The notes: generated by a model from the sequence alone, not told the origin. DNA of 47,320 nt from Candidatus Gastranaerophilales bacterium (GCA_944326455.1 CALVEA010000016.1:1-47320); one strand, 5' to 3'. Positions 1-9,792 are shown, numbered from the stretch's first letter. Numbers and translations: made by a program.

Positions 1-3
1 TGT

Positions 4-23
4 AACACAATGGTAATTGTGTT
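4..23. promoter_or_regulatory. 8-bp inverted repeat upstream of the pilin-like gene
   Basis: AACACAAT and ATTGTGTT flank a GGTA loop about 75 bases before the start codon of the next gene. There is no T-run, so it is not a clear terminator. It could be an operator or part of a leader RNA whose 5' part lies outside the window. Function unknown. Confidence 0.35.
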
Positions 24-97
24 GCACAAAAGCCGTTAAGCCTGATGGCTGGCGGATTATAGCAAAATATCTACTTAGTATGTGAAAGCGAGGACTT

Positions 98-1900
98 ATG
101 AAACAACGCGGATTTTCCTTGATGGAAATGATGATAGTGCTGTTGATAGTGGCAATAATAGCGGCAGCATCAGCACCAATGGTGAGCAAAAAGATGATGA
201 GAGACGCCGAAGGCGGAAGCCCTTGGATGTACGCAGGTCTCGGCGGCTCTATTACATACAATCCGGACGGAAACCAGAATAAAACCGCAATGGTCGGAAC
301 AGGTACTCTTCCATCAAACGCAGGCAAGTCTAAATTTTATATAGAATCCTCAAGTACAGAGCCGCAGATAGCATTAGGAACAAGCGGCAGTTCTAATGTA
401 ATGAATGTAACATCAAAGAATTACGGTATAAGGATATCAGAAAGTAAATCCGGGGATGTATCATCTCACAGTGTGGGTATTGGATATAAATCAGAAGCAA
501 GTGGAACTTCTGCAACCGCAGTGGGTAACTCTGCTAATGCAAGTGGAGAGGGTGCAATTGCGTTAGGGACTTTAACCAAGGCAAGCGGAATTTCTGCAAT
601 TGCGTTGGGTTCCTATTCCAATGCTATCAATAACCATGCAATCGCGTTGGGTCTCTTTGCCAAGGCAGACGGAGCGGGTGCTGCATTAGGACGATTTGCC
701 AATGCAGGAGTGGGTGCAACTGCGTTAGGATCTTTTGCCAATGCAAGTGAAAATTATGCAATCGCATTAGGTTACAATACCACTGGAGGCGGAGATTCTG
801 CAGTAGCATTAGGTCACAATACCACTGCAGGCAGAAGCAATTCTATTGCAATAGGTCGACAATCTATTGCAAGCGGATCTTATGCAACAGCATTGGGTTG
901 TTCATCAAATGCCGGCGGATATAATTCTACAGCTATTGGAAGTTTTGCAAAGGCTTCTGGGGCTATTTCTACTGCATTTGGCGATTTTGCTAATGCATCG
1001 GGTGGTTATTCTACATCATTAGGAGCATCATCAATTGCATCTGCTTCTTATTCGTCAGCATTAGGATGGGGGGCTAATGCGTCGGGATATTACTCAACAG
1101 CATTAGTAGGAAGCGCCAAAGCTTCTGGAAATTATTCTATAGCCTTAGGTTATAAAAGTAATGCAAGCGGCAGTTACTCTACAGCCTTGGGTTACAACAG
1201 TAATGCAACCCAAAGTTATGCAACCGCATTAGGTGCATCATCAGTTGCCCAACACAGCTATTCCACAGCTATCGGATACAGTGCCAGAACTACTACAAGC
1301 AACCAAATTGTTCTCGGCACCAGTTCTGATACTGTTTACATCCCCGGACGTTTAGTAGTTGGAGGAAATGCCTATATAGGTGATAGGCTTCAAAATGCTC
1401 AGTGTCTGTATTTAGGGATGCGTCATAATGACGATTCAGGTATAAAAATGAGGAAGATTTCTATGCGTGGAGATCTAAGCGGGAAAAATAATGACCAAAA
1501 TGTTTTTGGTGATGGTACTGTAAGCGCTATATATGGTAAAAGCTCAGACCGCAGGTTAAAGAATGTGGGAGAAGTATTTACGGGCGGATTGAATAAGATT
1601 AAGCAGTTAAAAGTTTATAACTATACATTCAAAGATGATGAGAACAAAACTCCTCGTGTTGGTGTAATGGCTCAGGATTTACAGAAGGTTTTTCCTGATG
1701 CAGTAACCAAGGGAGAAAACGGGTTCTTAAGAATCAGATGGGAAGATATGTTCTATGCGCTCATTAATGCAGTGAAAGAGTTGGATTTAAGAATAACTGC
1801 CGAAAACACGGAACTCAAGAAACAAGTTACGGAACTTGAGAAAGAGAACAAGCGGTTAGAAGAACGTCTTTCTAAATTAGAATCAAAAGTTTTCAATTAA
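98..1900 (+). CDS. Prepilin-like surface protein with YadA-type head repeats and C-terminal S74 chaperone domain
   Basis: 600 aa. Residues 1-30 form a type IV prepilin signal (GFSLMEMM followed by a hydrophobic helix), so export and anchoring by a prepilin peptidase/pilus-type system is expected. Residues about 125-430 hold many degenerate 14-16-residue repeats of the YadA/Hia head type (ATALG/AIALG, then NASG or KASG), predicted to fold as a trimeric left-handed beta-roll. The C-terminus (about 480-570) matches the peptidase S74 intramolecular chaperone of phage tailspikes, including the S483-D-R-R-L-K488 motif, and a coiled coil (about 565-600) follows. The ATG at 98 has a good ribosome site (GCGAGGA, 88-94). 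The combination suggests a trimeric fibre or adhesin that matures by self-cleavage. Domain calls are solid; the role as an adhesin is inference. Confidence 0.85.
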   Translation: MKQRGFSLMEMMIVLLIVAIIAAASAPMVSKKMMRDAEGGSPWMYAGLGGSITYNPDGNQNKTAMVGTGTLPSNAGKSKFYIESSSTEPQIALGTSGSSNVMNVTSKNYGIRISESKSGDVSSHSVGIGYKSEASGTSATAVGNSANASGEGAIALGTLTKASGISAIALGSYSNAINNHAIALGLFAKADGAGAALGRFANAGVGATALGSFANASENYAIALGYNTTGGGDSAVALGHNTTAGRSNSIAIGRQSIASGSYATALGCSSNAGGYNSTAIGSFAKASGAISTAFGDFANASGGYSTSLGASSIASASYSSALGWGANASGYYSTALVGSAKASGNYSIALGYKSNASGSYSTALGYNSNATQSYATALGASSVAQHSYSTAIGYSARTTTSNQIVLGTSSDTVYIPGRLVVGGNAYIGDRLQNAQCLYLGMRHNDDSGIKMRKISMRGDLSGKNNDQNVFGDGTVSAIYGKSSDRRLKNVGEVFTGGLNKIKQLKVYNYTFKDDENKTPRVGVMAQDLQKVFPDAVTKGENGFLRIRWEDMFYALINAVKELDLRITAENTELKKQVTELEKENKRLEERLSKLESKVFN

Positions 1901-1910
1901 GTAGACTTTA

Positions 1911-1956
1911 TGCCGGGATGGAGTAGTTGCTATGGTTCTTCCTCCCGGCTTTTTTT
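1911..1956 (+). terminator. Rho-independent terminator of the pilin-like gene
   Basis: The stem GCCGGGATGG/CCTCCCGGC has a loop of about 20 bases and is followed by TTTTTTT. It begins about 10 bases after the stop codon. Confidence 0.8.
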
Positions 1957-2625
1957 AGTATTCAAACATTTGAGGCAGACAGGGAGGGTTTTTTTAGACT
2001 TGTAGTTCATCCGATGTCTGCCGACCGTTAATCTACGTGTGTAGCACCTTCCCGCCTTCCGCTTACGCTTCCCGGGGAGGGTGAAAAAATCCTTATTCAC
2101 TTATTAACTTATTTACTTATTTACTTAATCACTTAGTCACTTAGTCACTAGTCACGATTACACGTAAATCTTCAATCTTCGTCATTCCGGGCTTTGACCC
2201 GGAATCTATCAATGCCGGTTTTCGTTAAACGGATATACCCTGAAAGGGGTAAATATAAGTTAGCAGGCTTGCCCAACAAGATAGTCCGCTTGGGGTAAAG
2301 AGTTCATAGTGACGAGTTATTCTAAAGGCTTATTCACTTATTTACCTATTAACTTATTAACTATCTACAACTATCTCCCACCCTAACCCTCCCCGCTGGA
2401 GAGGGAATATTCTCTTATTAACTTAATCACTTATTTACTTAGTCACTATTCACTATCTACAACCGGCACCCACCTCAATCCTCCCTTATGAGGGAGGAAG
2501 ATGATTTATCATGGACAGTTGTGCCCAAATTAGGGAAGGAGAAAAATTCTTATTCACTTATTCACTTATTCACTTAATCACTCAGTCACTTAATTTCTAT
2601 TCACCATTCACTAATCACTACCCAC
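1957..2625. repeat. Non-coding spacer with octamer repeats and hairpins
   Basis: I see no convincing gene here. Four clusters (about 2091-2155, 2329-2375, 2411-2460, 2548-2622) consist of variants of an 8-base unit, CTTATTCA / CTTAGTCA / CTTATTTA. Between them lie hairpins such as ATTCCGGG-CTTTGA-CCCGGAAT (2184-2205), CCTCCC...GGGAGG near 2480, and a copy of the CTTGCCCAACAAG motif near 2268. Related octamer clusters recur near 28250-28360 and 43384-43501. Confidence 0.7.
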
Positions 2626-3723
2626 CTAGGTTGCAAAGCGGAAGTGTACAATATCTCCGTCTTGCACCACATAATCTTTGCCTTCAAGCCGTGTGACTCC
2701 TTTGTCTTTGCAGGCGGTATATGAGCCGCACTCAACAAAGTCTTTGTATGCAGTGACTTCTGCTCTAATAAAACCTTTTTCAAAATCGGTATGGATTACG
2801 CCGGCTGCCTGAGGAGCTTTTGTTCCGTTGATAATGGTCCAGGCGCGGGTTTCTTTTTCACCGGCTGTGATGAATGTTATCAGGTTTAAAAGACTGTAGA
2901 CAGATTTAATCATTTTATCAATACCGCTGTCTGTAACCCCGAGTTCTTCAAGATATTCTTTTGCGCCTTCTTCTCCAAGTTCAACCAGTTCTTCTTCAAT
3001 ACGGGCGCAGATAATAACTGTTTGCGCGCCGTGTTTTTTGGCATATTCTTCAACCTGTTTGGTGTAATTATTTCCGTCTTTGAGGTCAAATTCCGAAACA
3101 TTTGCGCAATATATAACAGGTTTTACTGACATTAAGTTAAGCGGTTTTATTGCAAGGATTTCTTCTTCTGTAAAATGTTCTTTGAGATTAATGAAAGTAC
3201 CGGCAGAGAGGAGTTCGGTCAATTTTTTTAATGCGCCGTCCTCAATTAGAGCTTCTTTGTCCCCGCCTTTTGCTTGTTTTGAAATTCTAACTGCGCGTCT
3301 TTCAACAGAGGCTAAATCTGCAAGTGCAAGTTCGGTATTAATTATTTCAATGTCGCTTATTGGGTCAACTTTTCCTGCCACGTGGATTGTGTTTTCATCA
3401 TCAAAGCATCTTACGACCTGAATTATTGCATCGACTTCTCTAATGTTGTGTAAAAACTGGTTGCCTAAACCTTCACCTTGGCTGGCTCCTTTTACGAGTC
3501 CGGCAATATCAACAAATTCTATTACTGTCGGAATAATTTCTTTTGATTTACACAAATCAGCAAGAATCTTTAGTCTTTCATCCGGAACTGTTACAACACC
3601 GACATTTGGTTCTATTGTACAAAACGGATAGTTTGCGCTTTGTGCATTTTTTGTCGCGGTTAGTGCATTGAATAAAGTTGATTTTCCTACATTAGGCAGT
3701 CCTACAATTCCGGCTCTCAGCAT
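2626..3723 (-). CDS. ychF: Ribosome-binding ATPase/GTPase YchF (OLA1 family)
   Basis: 365 aa from the preferred start, close to the usual 363. The Walker A motif GLPNVGKS is at residues 8-15. It is followed by the YchF switch region with NYPFCTIEPNVG, a helical coiled-coil insert, and the C-terminal TGS-like domain (GVIHTDFEKGFIRAEV, then GKDYVVQDGDIVHFRF). I chose the ATG at 3723 over one five codons upstream because the AAAGGA ribosome site overlaps the upstream codons. The family binds ribosomes and hydrolyses ATP, with roles in translation and stress. It is transcribed divergently from the ATP synthase operon. Confident by sequence. Confidence 0.95.
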   Translation of the reverse strand: MLRAGIVGLPNVGKSTLFNALTATKNAQSANYPFCTIEPNVGVVTVPDERLKILADLCKSKEIIPTVIEFVDIAGLVKGASQGEGLGNQFLHNIREVDAIIQVVRCFDDENTIHVAGKVDPISDIEIINTELALADLASVERRAVRISKQAKGGDKEALIEDGALKKLTELLSAGTFINLKEHFTEEEILAIKPLNLMSVKPVIYCANVSEFDLKDGNNYTKQVEEYAKKHGAQTVIICARIEEELVELGEEGAKEYLEELGVTDSGIDKMIKSVYSLLNLITFITAGEKETRAWTIINGTKAPQAAGVIHTDFEKGFIRAEVTAYKDFVECGSYTACKDKGVTRLEGKDYVVQDGDIVHFRFAT

Positions 3724-3787
3724 AATAATTCCTTTCATTTTCTCTTAGCTTACTAAAATCTTAACACAAAGAAAAACTTTTAACCCG

Positions 3788-3816
3788 TTGCAAAACCTTC
3801 TTCTTTATGTTAATAT
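3788..3816 (+). promoter_or_regulatory. Sigma-70-type promoter of the ATP synthase operon
   Basis: TTGCAA (3788-3793) and TAATAT (3811-3816) are separated by 17 bases. They lie about 40 bases upstream of atpB and fit a housekeeping promoter. Confidence 0.65.
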
Positions 3817-3857
3817 TTAGCCGGAGATTTAACCTTTAGAAGAGAAGAGGATGTTCA

Positions 3858-4553
3858 ATGAGTGAAGGGCATTGGGTTGTTAATAAAGTTATAATGGGTC
3901 ACAGCATGGCTTTTAACATGGACACACTCATTACAATGTGGGCTGCAATGGCGTTTCTGCTCATCGTTTCGTTTATAGCAACAAGGAAACTCTCTATTTT
4001 CCCGACCCGGTTGCAGTTAGTCTTTGAGGGGATTCTGGGATATTTCAGTGATTTAGTTGGGAATATGATGCCAAAAGAGGGCAGAAAACACTTTCCTCTT
4101 ATAGCATCATTATTTTTATTTATAGTTACGGCAAACCTCATGGGGCAGCTCCCTTTAAAAATGCTGGAGCTTAAGACCGGGGAGTTTGCATCTCCTACAA
4201 ATGATATAAACTTAACAGCAGGGCTTGCGATAATAGTTTTGATTTATTATGTAACGGCAGGTTTGATAAAGAAAAAAGGGCGCTTTTTACTGCATGAATT
4301 TTCTTTTGTCGGAATAATTTCAATGCTGGTTGAAATTTTGGAATTGTTTACCAGACCGCTAACGTTGGCTTTGCGACTTTTCGGTAATATATTGGCTGGA
4401 GAAATCCTTATTACGGCACTTTTAGGCTTATGTGCCTGGGGGCTTCCTCTGCCGATTATGTTTTTTGAAGTATTGGTTGCATGTGTTCAGGCACTTGTAT
4501 TTACAATGTTGACGACTGTTTATATTGCAACAGCGGTTAATGAAGAGCATTAG
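3858..4553 (+). CDS. atpB: ATP synthase F0 subunit a
   Basis: 231 aa membrane protein forming the stator side of the proton channel. Several hydrophobic helices are visible. The conserved helix TLALRLFGNILAGE carries the essential arginine that faces the c-ring. A good AGAGAGG ribosome site precedes the ATG. It is the first gene of the operon and no atpI-like gene precedes it. Its length fits the bacterial and cyanobacterial family. Confidence 0.95.
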   Translation: MSEGHWVVNKVIMGHSMAFNMDTLITMWAAMAFLLIVSFIATRKLSIFPTRLQLVFEGILGYFSDLVGNMMPKEGRKHFPLIASLFLFIVTANLMGQLPLKMLELKTGEFASPTNDINLTAGLAIIVLIYYVTAGLIKKKGRFLLHEFSFVGIISMLVEILELFTRPLTLALRLFGNILAGEILITALLGLCAWGLPLPIMFFEVLVACVQALVFTMLTTVYIATAVNEEH

Positions 4554-4578
4554 TTGATTAATAAAAAAGGAGAGAAAA

Positions 4579-4824
4579 ATGGAAGAAGTAAAAACAATTT
4601 CTGATTTAGCACAATTAGGTGCAGGTATTGCAATGGGTTTTGGTGCAATCGGTGCAGGGTTAGGTATCGGTTTTGCTACAAAAGGTTTGATGGATGCAAT
4701 TTCAAGACAGCCGGAAATCGCAGGTAAAGCAGTTGGTTTCTTCCTCGTAGGTGCAGCTCTTGCAGAAGCTTGTGCTATTTATGCTTTAGTTATTGCTATG
4801 AAACTTTGCGGTATGATGGGTTAA
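4579..4824 (+). CDS. atpE: ATP synthase F0 subunit c (proteolipid ring)
   Basis: 81 aa hairpin of two membrane helices. The first is glycine-rich (GAIGAGLGIGFATKG), the polar loop is RQPE (43-46), and the second helix carries the ion-binding carboxylate E63. Position 64-65 is A-C rather than the S-T seen in sodium-type rings, and helix 1 lacks the sodium-type glutamine, so a proton-type ring is expected. An AGGAGAG ribosome site precedes the start. Confidence 0.96.
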   Translation: MEEVKTISDLAQLGAGIAMGFGAIGAGLGIGFATKGLMDAISRQPEIAGKAVGFFLVGAALAEACAIYALVIAMKLCGMMG

Positions 4825-4830
4825 TAAAAA

Positions 4831-5301
4831 ATGGAATTTAACGGAACATTTTTAGCTACAATTATTACATTTATTATGTTTGTCTTTTTGATGAACAAGA
4901 TTTTGTATGTTCCGGTTTTGGATATTATGGAGAAGAGAAAGAATTTTGTAGATGAAAACTACAAAAACGCTCAGGAAAATAATTCTAAGACCGAAGAACT
5001 CGGCAGGGAAAAAGAAGAACGACTTGCCGGGGCTAAAGATGATGCGCGCGGGAAATACGTTTCTATTCTGGATGATTTTAAGAATAGAAAATCTGACGTT
5101 ATTCGCGAGGCGCAAAATTCCGCACAAGATGAACTTAATAAGGCTCAAGGTGAACTGGATAATCTTTCAAACGAAGTTAAAGAAGGTTTGAAAGGCAGAA
5201 TGAACGAGCTTGCCGGTGATATTGCGGAAAAGATTCTGGGTTACAGAAGCGATATTAACGGTTTTGATGATGATACGGTTAACAGAGTATTGTATCATTA
5301 G
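4831..5301 (+). CDS. atpF': ATP synthase F0 subunit b' (peripheral stalk)
   Basis: 156 aa. One N-terminal membrane helix (FLATIITFIMFVFLMNKIL) is followed by a long charged, heptad-like coiled coil. With the next gene it gives two unequal b-type stalk subunits, as in cyanobacteria, plastids and phototrophic bacteria. It starts six bases after atpE. Calling it b' rather than b rests on gene order (c-b'-b-delta). Confidence 0.85.
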   Translation: MEFNGTFLATIITFIMFVFLMNKILYVPVLDIMEKRKNFVDENYKNAQENNSKTEELGREKEERLAGAKDDARGKYVSILDDFKNRKSDVIREAQNSAQDELNKAQGELDNLSNEVKEGLKGRMNELAGDIAEKILGYRSDINGFDDDTVNRVLYH

Positions 5302-5317
5302 TCTGAAAGGTTAAAGC

Positions 5318-5827
5318 ATGGATTTTACTGAAATACTGAATTATATAGGAAGAACAAACCTTTTTAACTTTATAATTTTTGCTTCAATAATTATTTATCT
5401 TTATCAAAAAATCAAAGTTACTGATAAAATTGATAAGGCAAAAGAAGGTGTTGTAACTTCTATTGAAGATTCAAAAACTGCAAAAGCAGAATCAGAAGAT
5501 GCTTTAAAGAAAATAGAAGAATCTCTTTCCCATATTGAAGAAGAGATTGACGGTATAATCAAAAAGTCGGAAGAAAACGCAAAACTTGTCGGCGGTAAGA
5601 TTCTTGAAGATGCGGAAAAAACTATTTCCGGGATTAAAGAAAATACCGAGAAAACTGTTGAGAATAAAAAAACAGGTTTGCGTAATGATTTGATAAGAAG
5701 GGCTTCTCTGGCATCTATTGAGGTTGCTAAGAATCATATAGTTAATGAATTAAATAATAACTATGATTTACACCAGAGATTAATAGATGAAAGCATTGAA
5801 GCTATAGAAGGGGTTGAACTGAAATGA
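5318..5827 (+). CDS. atpF: ATP synthase F0 subunit b (peripheral stalk)
   Basis: 169 aa. The N-terminal membrane helix (LFNFIIFASIIIYLYQKI) is followed by a lysine/glutamate-rich coiled coil of about 110 residues that should pair with b'. The stop overlaps atpH by four bases (ATGA), so the two are probably translationally coupled. The sequence diverges from other b subunits, as is normal; identity rests on architecture and operon position. Confidence 0.88.
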   Translation: MDFTEILNYIGRTNLFNFIIFASIIIYLYQKIKVTDKIDKAKEGVVTSIEDSKTAKAESEDALKKIEESLSHIEEEIDGIIKKSEENAKLVGGKILEDAEKTISGIKENTEKTVENKKTGLRNDLIRRASLASIEVAKNHIVNELNNNYDLHQRLIDESIEAIEGVELK

Positions 5828-6390
5828 CGGCTTCTGTTAAAGGTAATAACTGTGAACTTATAGCGAAAAGATGGGCGAAAGCTCTTCTTGAACTTGTTCA
5901 GGAAGATGGAGGAATATCAAAAGAAGAAGTTCTTTCAAATCTGAGGCAGGTTGTTGAGGCTATAAATTCTTCTTCTGAACTTTCGGAAGCTATTAACAAT
6001 CCTTCTGTTTCTGTTGAAGAAAAACAAATTGTTTTATGCAAACTTTTCCAGAACAGATTAATGCCTGTTGTCTATAATTTTCTGATAGCTTTAAATCTCA
6101 AAAAGAGAGTTAATATTATTCCGCAGATTGCAGAAGAGTATTCAAAAGAGCTGGATAATTTGAATAATATTGCGCATGTTTCCATAACTTCCGCAATAGA
6201 GTTGGATGACAACAGAAAAGAAGATATTAAGAATAAAATTGCCCAAAAGATTAGCAAGAATGTTGTTCCTGATTGGAAAGTCGACAATAGTATAATCGGC
6301 GGGTTAGTATTTGATATTGACGAAGTAATAATTGATAACAGTGTTCGTCATAAGTTAGAGGATTTGAGTAAACATATAATTAAGGAATAA
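5824..6390 (+). CDS. atpH: ATP synthase F1 subunit delta
   Basis: 188 aa, matching the OSCP/delta family in length. The N-terminal helical bundle begins [12 protein letters not shown], and the conserved C-terminal segment is [29 protein letters not shown] (read in two parts: NSIIGGLVF and [13 protein letters not shown]). It links the F1 head to the peripheral stalk. It overlaps atpF by four bases and is followed closely by atpA. Confidence 0.93.
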   Translation: MTASVKGNNCELIAKRWAKALLELVQEDGGISKEEVLSNLRQVVEAINSSSELSEAINNPSVSVEEKQIVLCKLFQNRLMPVVYNFLIALNLKKRVNIIPQIAEEYSKELDNLNNIAHVSITSAIELDDNRKEDIKNKIAQKISKNVVPDWKVDNSIIGGLVFDIDEVIIDNSVRHKLEDLSKHIIKE

Positions 6391-6403
6391 ACGAGGTGAA
6401 AAT

Positions 6404-7915
6404 ATGGCAGTAATAAACCCGGATGAAATCAGTTCCATATTAAAAGAGAATATCCGAAATTATGAAGCAAAAGCAGAAGTTTCTAATATCGGAAGTGTTC
6501 TTGAAGTTGGGGACGGTATTGCGAGAATTTACGGCTTAAGAAACGTAATGTCAAATGAGCTTGTTGAATTTGAAGACGGCAGAGGAACTTTAGGTATAAC
6601 ACTCAACCTTGAAGAAGATAATGTTGGTGTTGTTATCTTAGGCGAATATACTCATATTAAAGAAGGTATGACCGTTAAGACAACCGGCAGAATCGCATCA
6701 GTTCCTGTAGGGGATGCTCTTATCGGACGTATTGTAAGCCCGACCGGAAGACCTATTGACGGCAAAGGCGAAATTATTACCGATAAAACAAGACCTATTG
6801 AAAAAGTTGCTCCGGGTATTGTTGCAAGAAGATCTGTTCACCAGCCTCTTCAAACAGGTTTAACAGCTATTGATGCTTTAACTCCGATAGGAAGAGGACA
6901 GCGTGAGTTGATTATCGGTGACAGACAAACAGGTAAAACTGCTATTGCGATTGATACAATTATTAACCAAAAAGGCGGAGATGTAATTTGTATTTATGTC
7001 GCAATCGGTCAGAAAGCTTCTACTGTAGCTCAGCTGGCTAAGACTCTTGAAAAACACGGTGCAATGGATTATTCAATTATTGTATCAGCAACGGCAAACG
7101 AGCCTGCTCCGCTTCAATATATAGCACCTTTTGCCGGTGTTGCTATGGCGGAAGAGTTCCTTGAACAAGGAAAACACGTTTTAATTGTATATGATGATTT
7201 AACGAAGCACGCTCAGGCATATCGTGCGATGAGTTTGCTTTTGAGAAGACCACCGGGACGTGAAGCTTATCCGGGTGATGTATTCTACCTTCACTCAAGA
7301 CTTCTTGAAAGAGCGGTTAAATTGTCTGATGAGTTGGGCGGCGGAAGTATTACAGCTCTTCCGATTATTGAAACCCAAGCCGGTGACGTTTCTGCGTATA
7401 TTCCGACTAACGTAATTTCTATTACGGACGGTCAAATATTCCTGGAGTCAGCTTTATTTAACTCAGGTGTAAGACCTGCTATTAATGCCGGTATTTCAGT
7501 ATCCCGTGTAGGCGGTGCTGCGCAAACTAAAGGTATTAAGCAGGTTGCAGGTAAACTTCGTCTTGATTTGGCTCAATTCAGAGAACTGGAAGCATTTGCG
7601 CAGTTTGCATCAGACCTGGATGCTGCAACTAAGAAACAGCTTCTAAGAGGACAAAAATTAACAGAAGTTCTTAAACAGCCACAATATAAACCTTTGACTG
7701 TTGCGCAGCAGGTTACAATTCTGTTTGCTGCAAACGAAGGTTTCCTTGATGAAATTGATAACAAAAAGATTCTTGAATTTAAATCCGGATGGTTTGAATA
7801 CTTTGAAGCAAATATGCCGGAGTTAAGCCAGAGATTGAATCAGGGAGATAAGTTGTCTGATGAAGATCAGCAGGCTTTAAAATCAAGTCTTGAATCTTAT
7901 GTTAAAACTCTGTAG
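6404..7915 (+). CDS. atpA: ATP synthase F1 subunit alpha
   Basis: 503 aa, full length. The nucleotide-binding P-loop GDRQTGKT is at residues 172-179. Typical alpha-subunit blocks follow: the VYDDLTKHA segment, [24 protein letters not shown], and the alpha signature [14 protein letters not shown]. It is the non-catalytic nucleotide-binding partner of beta in the F1 hexamer. The GAGGTG ribosome site is good. Confidence 0.98.
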   Translation: MAVINPDEISSILKENIRNYEAKAEVSNIGSVLEVGDGIARIYGLRNVMSNELVEFEDGRGTLGITLNLEEDNVGVVILGEYTHIKEGMTVKTTGRIASVPVGDALIGRIVSPTGRPIDGKGEIITDKTRPIEKVAPGIVARRSVHQPLQTGLTAIDALTPIGRGQRELIIGDRQTGKTAIAIDTIINQKGGDVICIYVAIGQKASTVAQLAKTLEKHGAMDYSIIVSATANEPAPLQYIAPFAGVAMAEEFLEQGKHVLIVYDDLTKHAQAYRAMSLLLRRPPGREAYPGDVFYLHSRLLERAVKLSDELGGGSITALPIIETQAGDVSAYIPTNVISITDGQIFLESALFNSGVRPAINAGISVSRVGGAAQTKGIKQVAGKLRLDLAQFRELEAFAQFASDLDAATKKQLLRGQKLTEVLKQPQYKPLTVAQQVTILFAANEGFLDEIDNKKILEFKSGWFEYFEANMPELSQRLNQGDKLSDEDQQALKSSLESYVKTL

Positions 7916-7927
7916 TAAAGGTGCCTT

Positions 7928-8842
7928 ATGCCAAATTTAAAGGATATAAAAAGCAGAATAAACAGTGTTCAGAACACAAAGAAGATAACCAAAGCAATGA
8001 AAATGGTTGCTGCGGCTAAAGTTAAGCGTGCGGAAAGTACGGTTAAAGCTGCAAGACCATTTGCGGAAGAGTTGACTCACCTTTTCAGAAAAATGCTTGG
8101 TACTGTGGATGAGTTTTCTGTTTCAGGCTTGAAAGTCGAGCGTGCACTTGATAATTACCCTGCTCTTCTTACAAGAAGAGAGGTTAAAGCTGAAGGGCTT
8201 CTGGTCATTACTTCCAATAAAGGTCTTGCAGGTGCATATAATGCGAATATTCTTAAGGCAGCTTTGCGCAGGGTTAAAGAGAATTCCGAAAAAGGCATAA
8301 ATACCGTTATATATGCGGTTGGACAAAAAGCTGTTTCGGGCTTGAGACATAAGACAGGAAATTTTGAACTTGCAAAAAGTTATCTAAGCGTTGCCAATAA
8401 TCCGACTGCAACAGGTGCAAATATTATTGCAGAGGATATTGCGGAAGATTTTGTCTCCGGGAAAATTGATAGAATAGATATTATAACTACAAGATTTAAT
8501 AATATGATGTCTTATAAAGTTTTGGACATGGAGATTCTTCCGGTAGAGGTTGAAAAAGCTGAAACTCATGAAATTGACCCTGTTATGATATTTGAACCCG
8601 GTGCTCATGGCGTTTTACAGCAGCTTGTTCCTATGTATATTACAAATTCAATTTATCAGGCGCTTCTTGAAGCGAATGCAAGTGAATTAGCATCTCGTAT
8701 GACAGCAATGTCTGCTGCATCCAATAACGCAGAAGAGATGATAAATACTTTAACTATTGATTATAACAAAGCCCGTCAGGCAGCTATTACTCAGGAACTT
8801 GTCGAAATCGTATCCGGCGCACAAGGTGTACAAGGAAGCTAG
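7928..8842 (+). CDS. atpG: ATP synthase F1 subunit gamma (rotor shaft)
   Basis: 304 aa. The N-terminal helix has KSRINSVQNTKKITKAMKMVAAAK, conserved in gamma subunits, and the C-terminal helix has ASRMTAMSAASNNAEEMI and YNKARQAAITQEL. The first motif is given here only for identification at residues 8-31. It forms the central stalk with epsilon. It ends the operon; beta and epsilon are not next to it but lie at 28112-26226 on the other strand. Confidence 0.97.
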   Translation: MPNLKDIKSRINSVQNTKKITKAMKMVAAAKVKRAESTVKAARPFAEELTHLFRKMLGTVDEFSVSGLKVERALDNYPALLTRREVKAEGLLVITSNKGLAGAYNANILKAALRRVKENSEKGINTVIYAVGQKAVSGLRHKTGNFELAKSYLSVANNPTATGANIIAEDIAEDFVSGKIDRIDIITTRFNNMMSYKVLDMEILPVEVEKAETHEIDPVMIFEPGAHGVLQQLVPMYITNSIYQALLEANASELASRMTAMSAASNNAEEMINTLTIDYNKARQAAITQELVEIVSGAQGVQGS

Positions 8843-8907
8843 AAGTTAATAAGGTTTTTTTATGTTGTCTGCTTCTCGCGGATTTGTCGTGTCAGGATAT
8901 TTTTAGT

Positions 8908-9789
8908 TTACTTTTTCTTCATTATAACCATTAATACAGCAAAGAGTATGGTAATAATGCCTACGATTATTCTTGGGGTGAGCTGTTCGTGGAATACCAC
9001 TACTCCGACAAATATTGCAGTAATAGGTTCTAATGCGCCAAGTACGGCAGCGGCAGTTGAGCCGATTATTTTGATTGATATTGTCATGGCAATTAGGGAT
9101 ACTATGGTCGGAAGTATAGACAAGGCAAGCACATTTATCCACAGATGAGGTTCTGTAATTATATAAAGTTTGGTATTAAAGATTACGTTATAAATGTAAA
9201 TACTTGAGCCAAAGAGCATTACATAAAAGATTAATTTTTTAGAATTAAGTGTTCTTAAAGCATGAATATTTTTAACTCCGACAATATAAATTGCATAACT
9301 GAGTGCAGACAGGAAAACAAGCAAAACGCCGACAGGACTGAGACTTTGTGCCGGGTTTCCGTGGTAAAGAAGAACAACACCTGCTGTAGTGAGAAGAAGC
9401 GAAATGACTGTTGAGTATAATAGCTTTTCTTTGAAAAAAACAGCCATTATAACAGCGACCAAGATTGGATATATAAACAGAATTGTTGAGGCAATCCCTG
9501 CGTCCATATAAGTGTAGCTCTTAAAAAGAGTTATGGATGAAAATGAAAAAATAAGCCCCATAATTATGAGCGGGAGAATTTCTTCTCTGGTGAGTTTAAA
9601 ACAATATTTTTTAACAAATTTCAGGTAAAGCCAGAGCACAAAAGTTGCGATAATATATCTGTAGAATAATACAGAGTTTACATCAGCTCCGGCAGAATAA
9701 AGAGGAAGCGCAAATAAAGGATTCATGCCATAGCATGCTGCTGCTATCGCACCATTTAAAGCTCCTATAAATCTAACCTTTACGTCCAT
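8908..9789 (-). CDS. EamA/DMT-superfamily membrane transporter
   Basis: 293 aa with about ten hydrophobic helices in two homologous halves, typical of the drug/metabolite transporter superfamily. The repeat halves can be seen as GAIAAACYGMNPLFALP near the N-terminus and VGVLLVFLSALSYAIYIVGV near residue 155. The C-terminal half contains LGALEPITAIFVGVVVFHEQL, a common DMT signature. Substrate unknown. No strong ribosome site is visible; a palindrome sits just before the start. It converges on atpG. Confidence 0.85.
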   Translation of the reverse strand: MDVKVRFIGALNGAIAAACYGMNPLFALPLYSAGADVNSVLFYRYIIATFVLWLYLKFVKKYCFKLTREEILPLIIMGLIFSFSSITLFKSYTYMDAGIASTILFIYPILVAVIMAVFFKEKLLYSTVISLLLTTAGVVLLYHGNPAQSLSPVGVLLVFLSALSYAIYIVGVKNIHALRTLNSKKLIFYVMLFGSSIYIYNVIFNTKLYIITEPHLWINVLALSILPTIVSLIAMTISIKIIGSTAAAVLGALEPITAIFVGVVVFHEQLTPRIIVGIITILFAVLMVIMKKK

Positions 9790-9792
9790 AAT

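Noticed and set aside
1..97. Possible cyclic di-GMP riboswitch before the pilin-like gene
   Set aside because: AAGCC...GGCT pairing is present, but the conserved GEMM blocks are not seen and the 5' part would be outside the window.
2091..2155. CRISPR-like array
   Set aside because: Units are 8 bases, contiguous and degenerate, with no spacers and no cas genes.
2511..2696. Small ORF before ychF
   Set aside because: It is built from the octamer repeats and overlaps ychF on the other strand.
4579..4824. Sodium-type ATP synthase
   Set aside because: The c subunit lacks the glutamine and Ser-Thr ligands of sodium rings.
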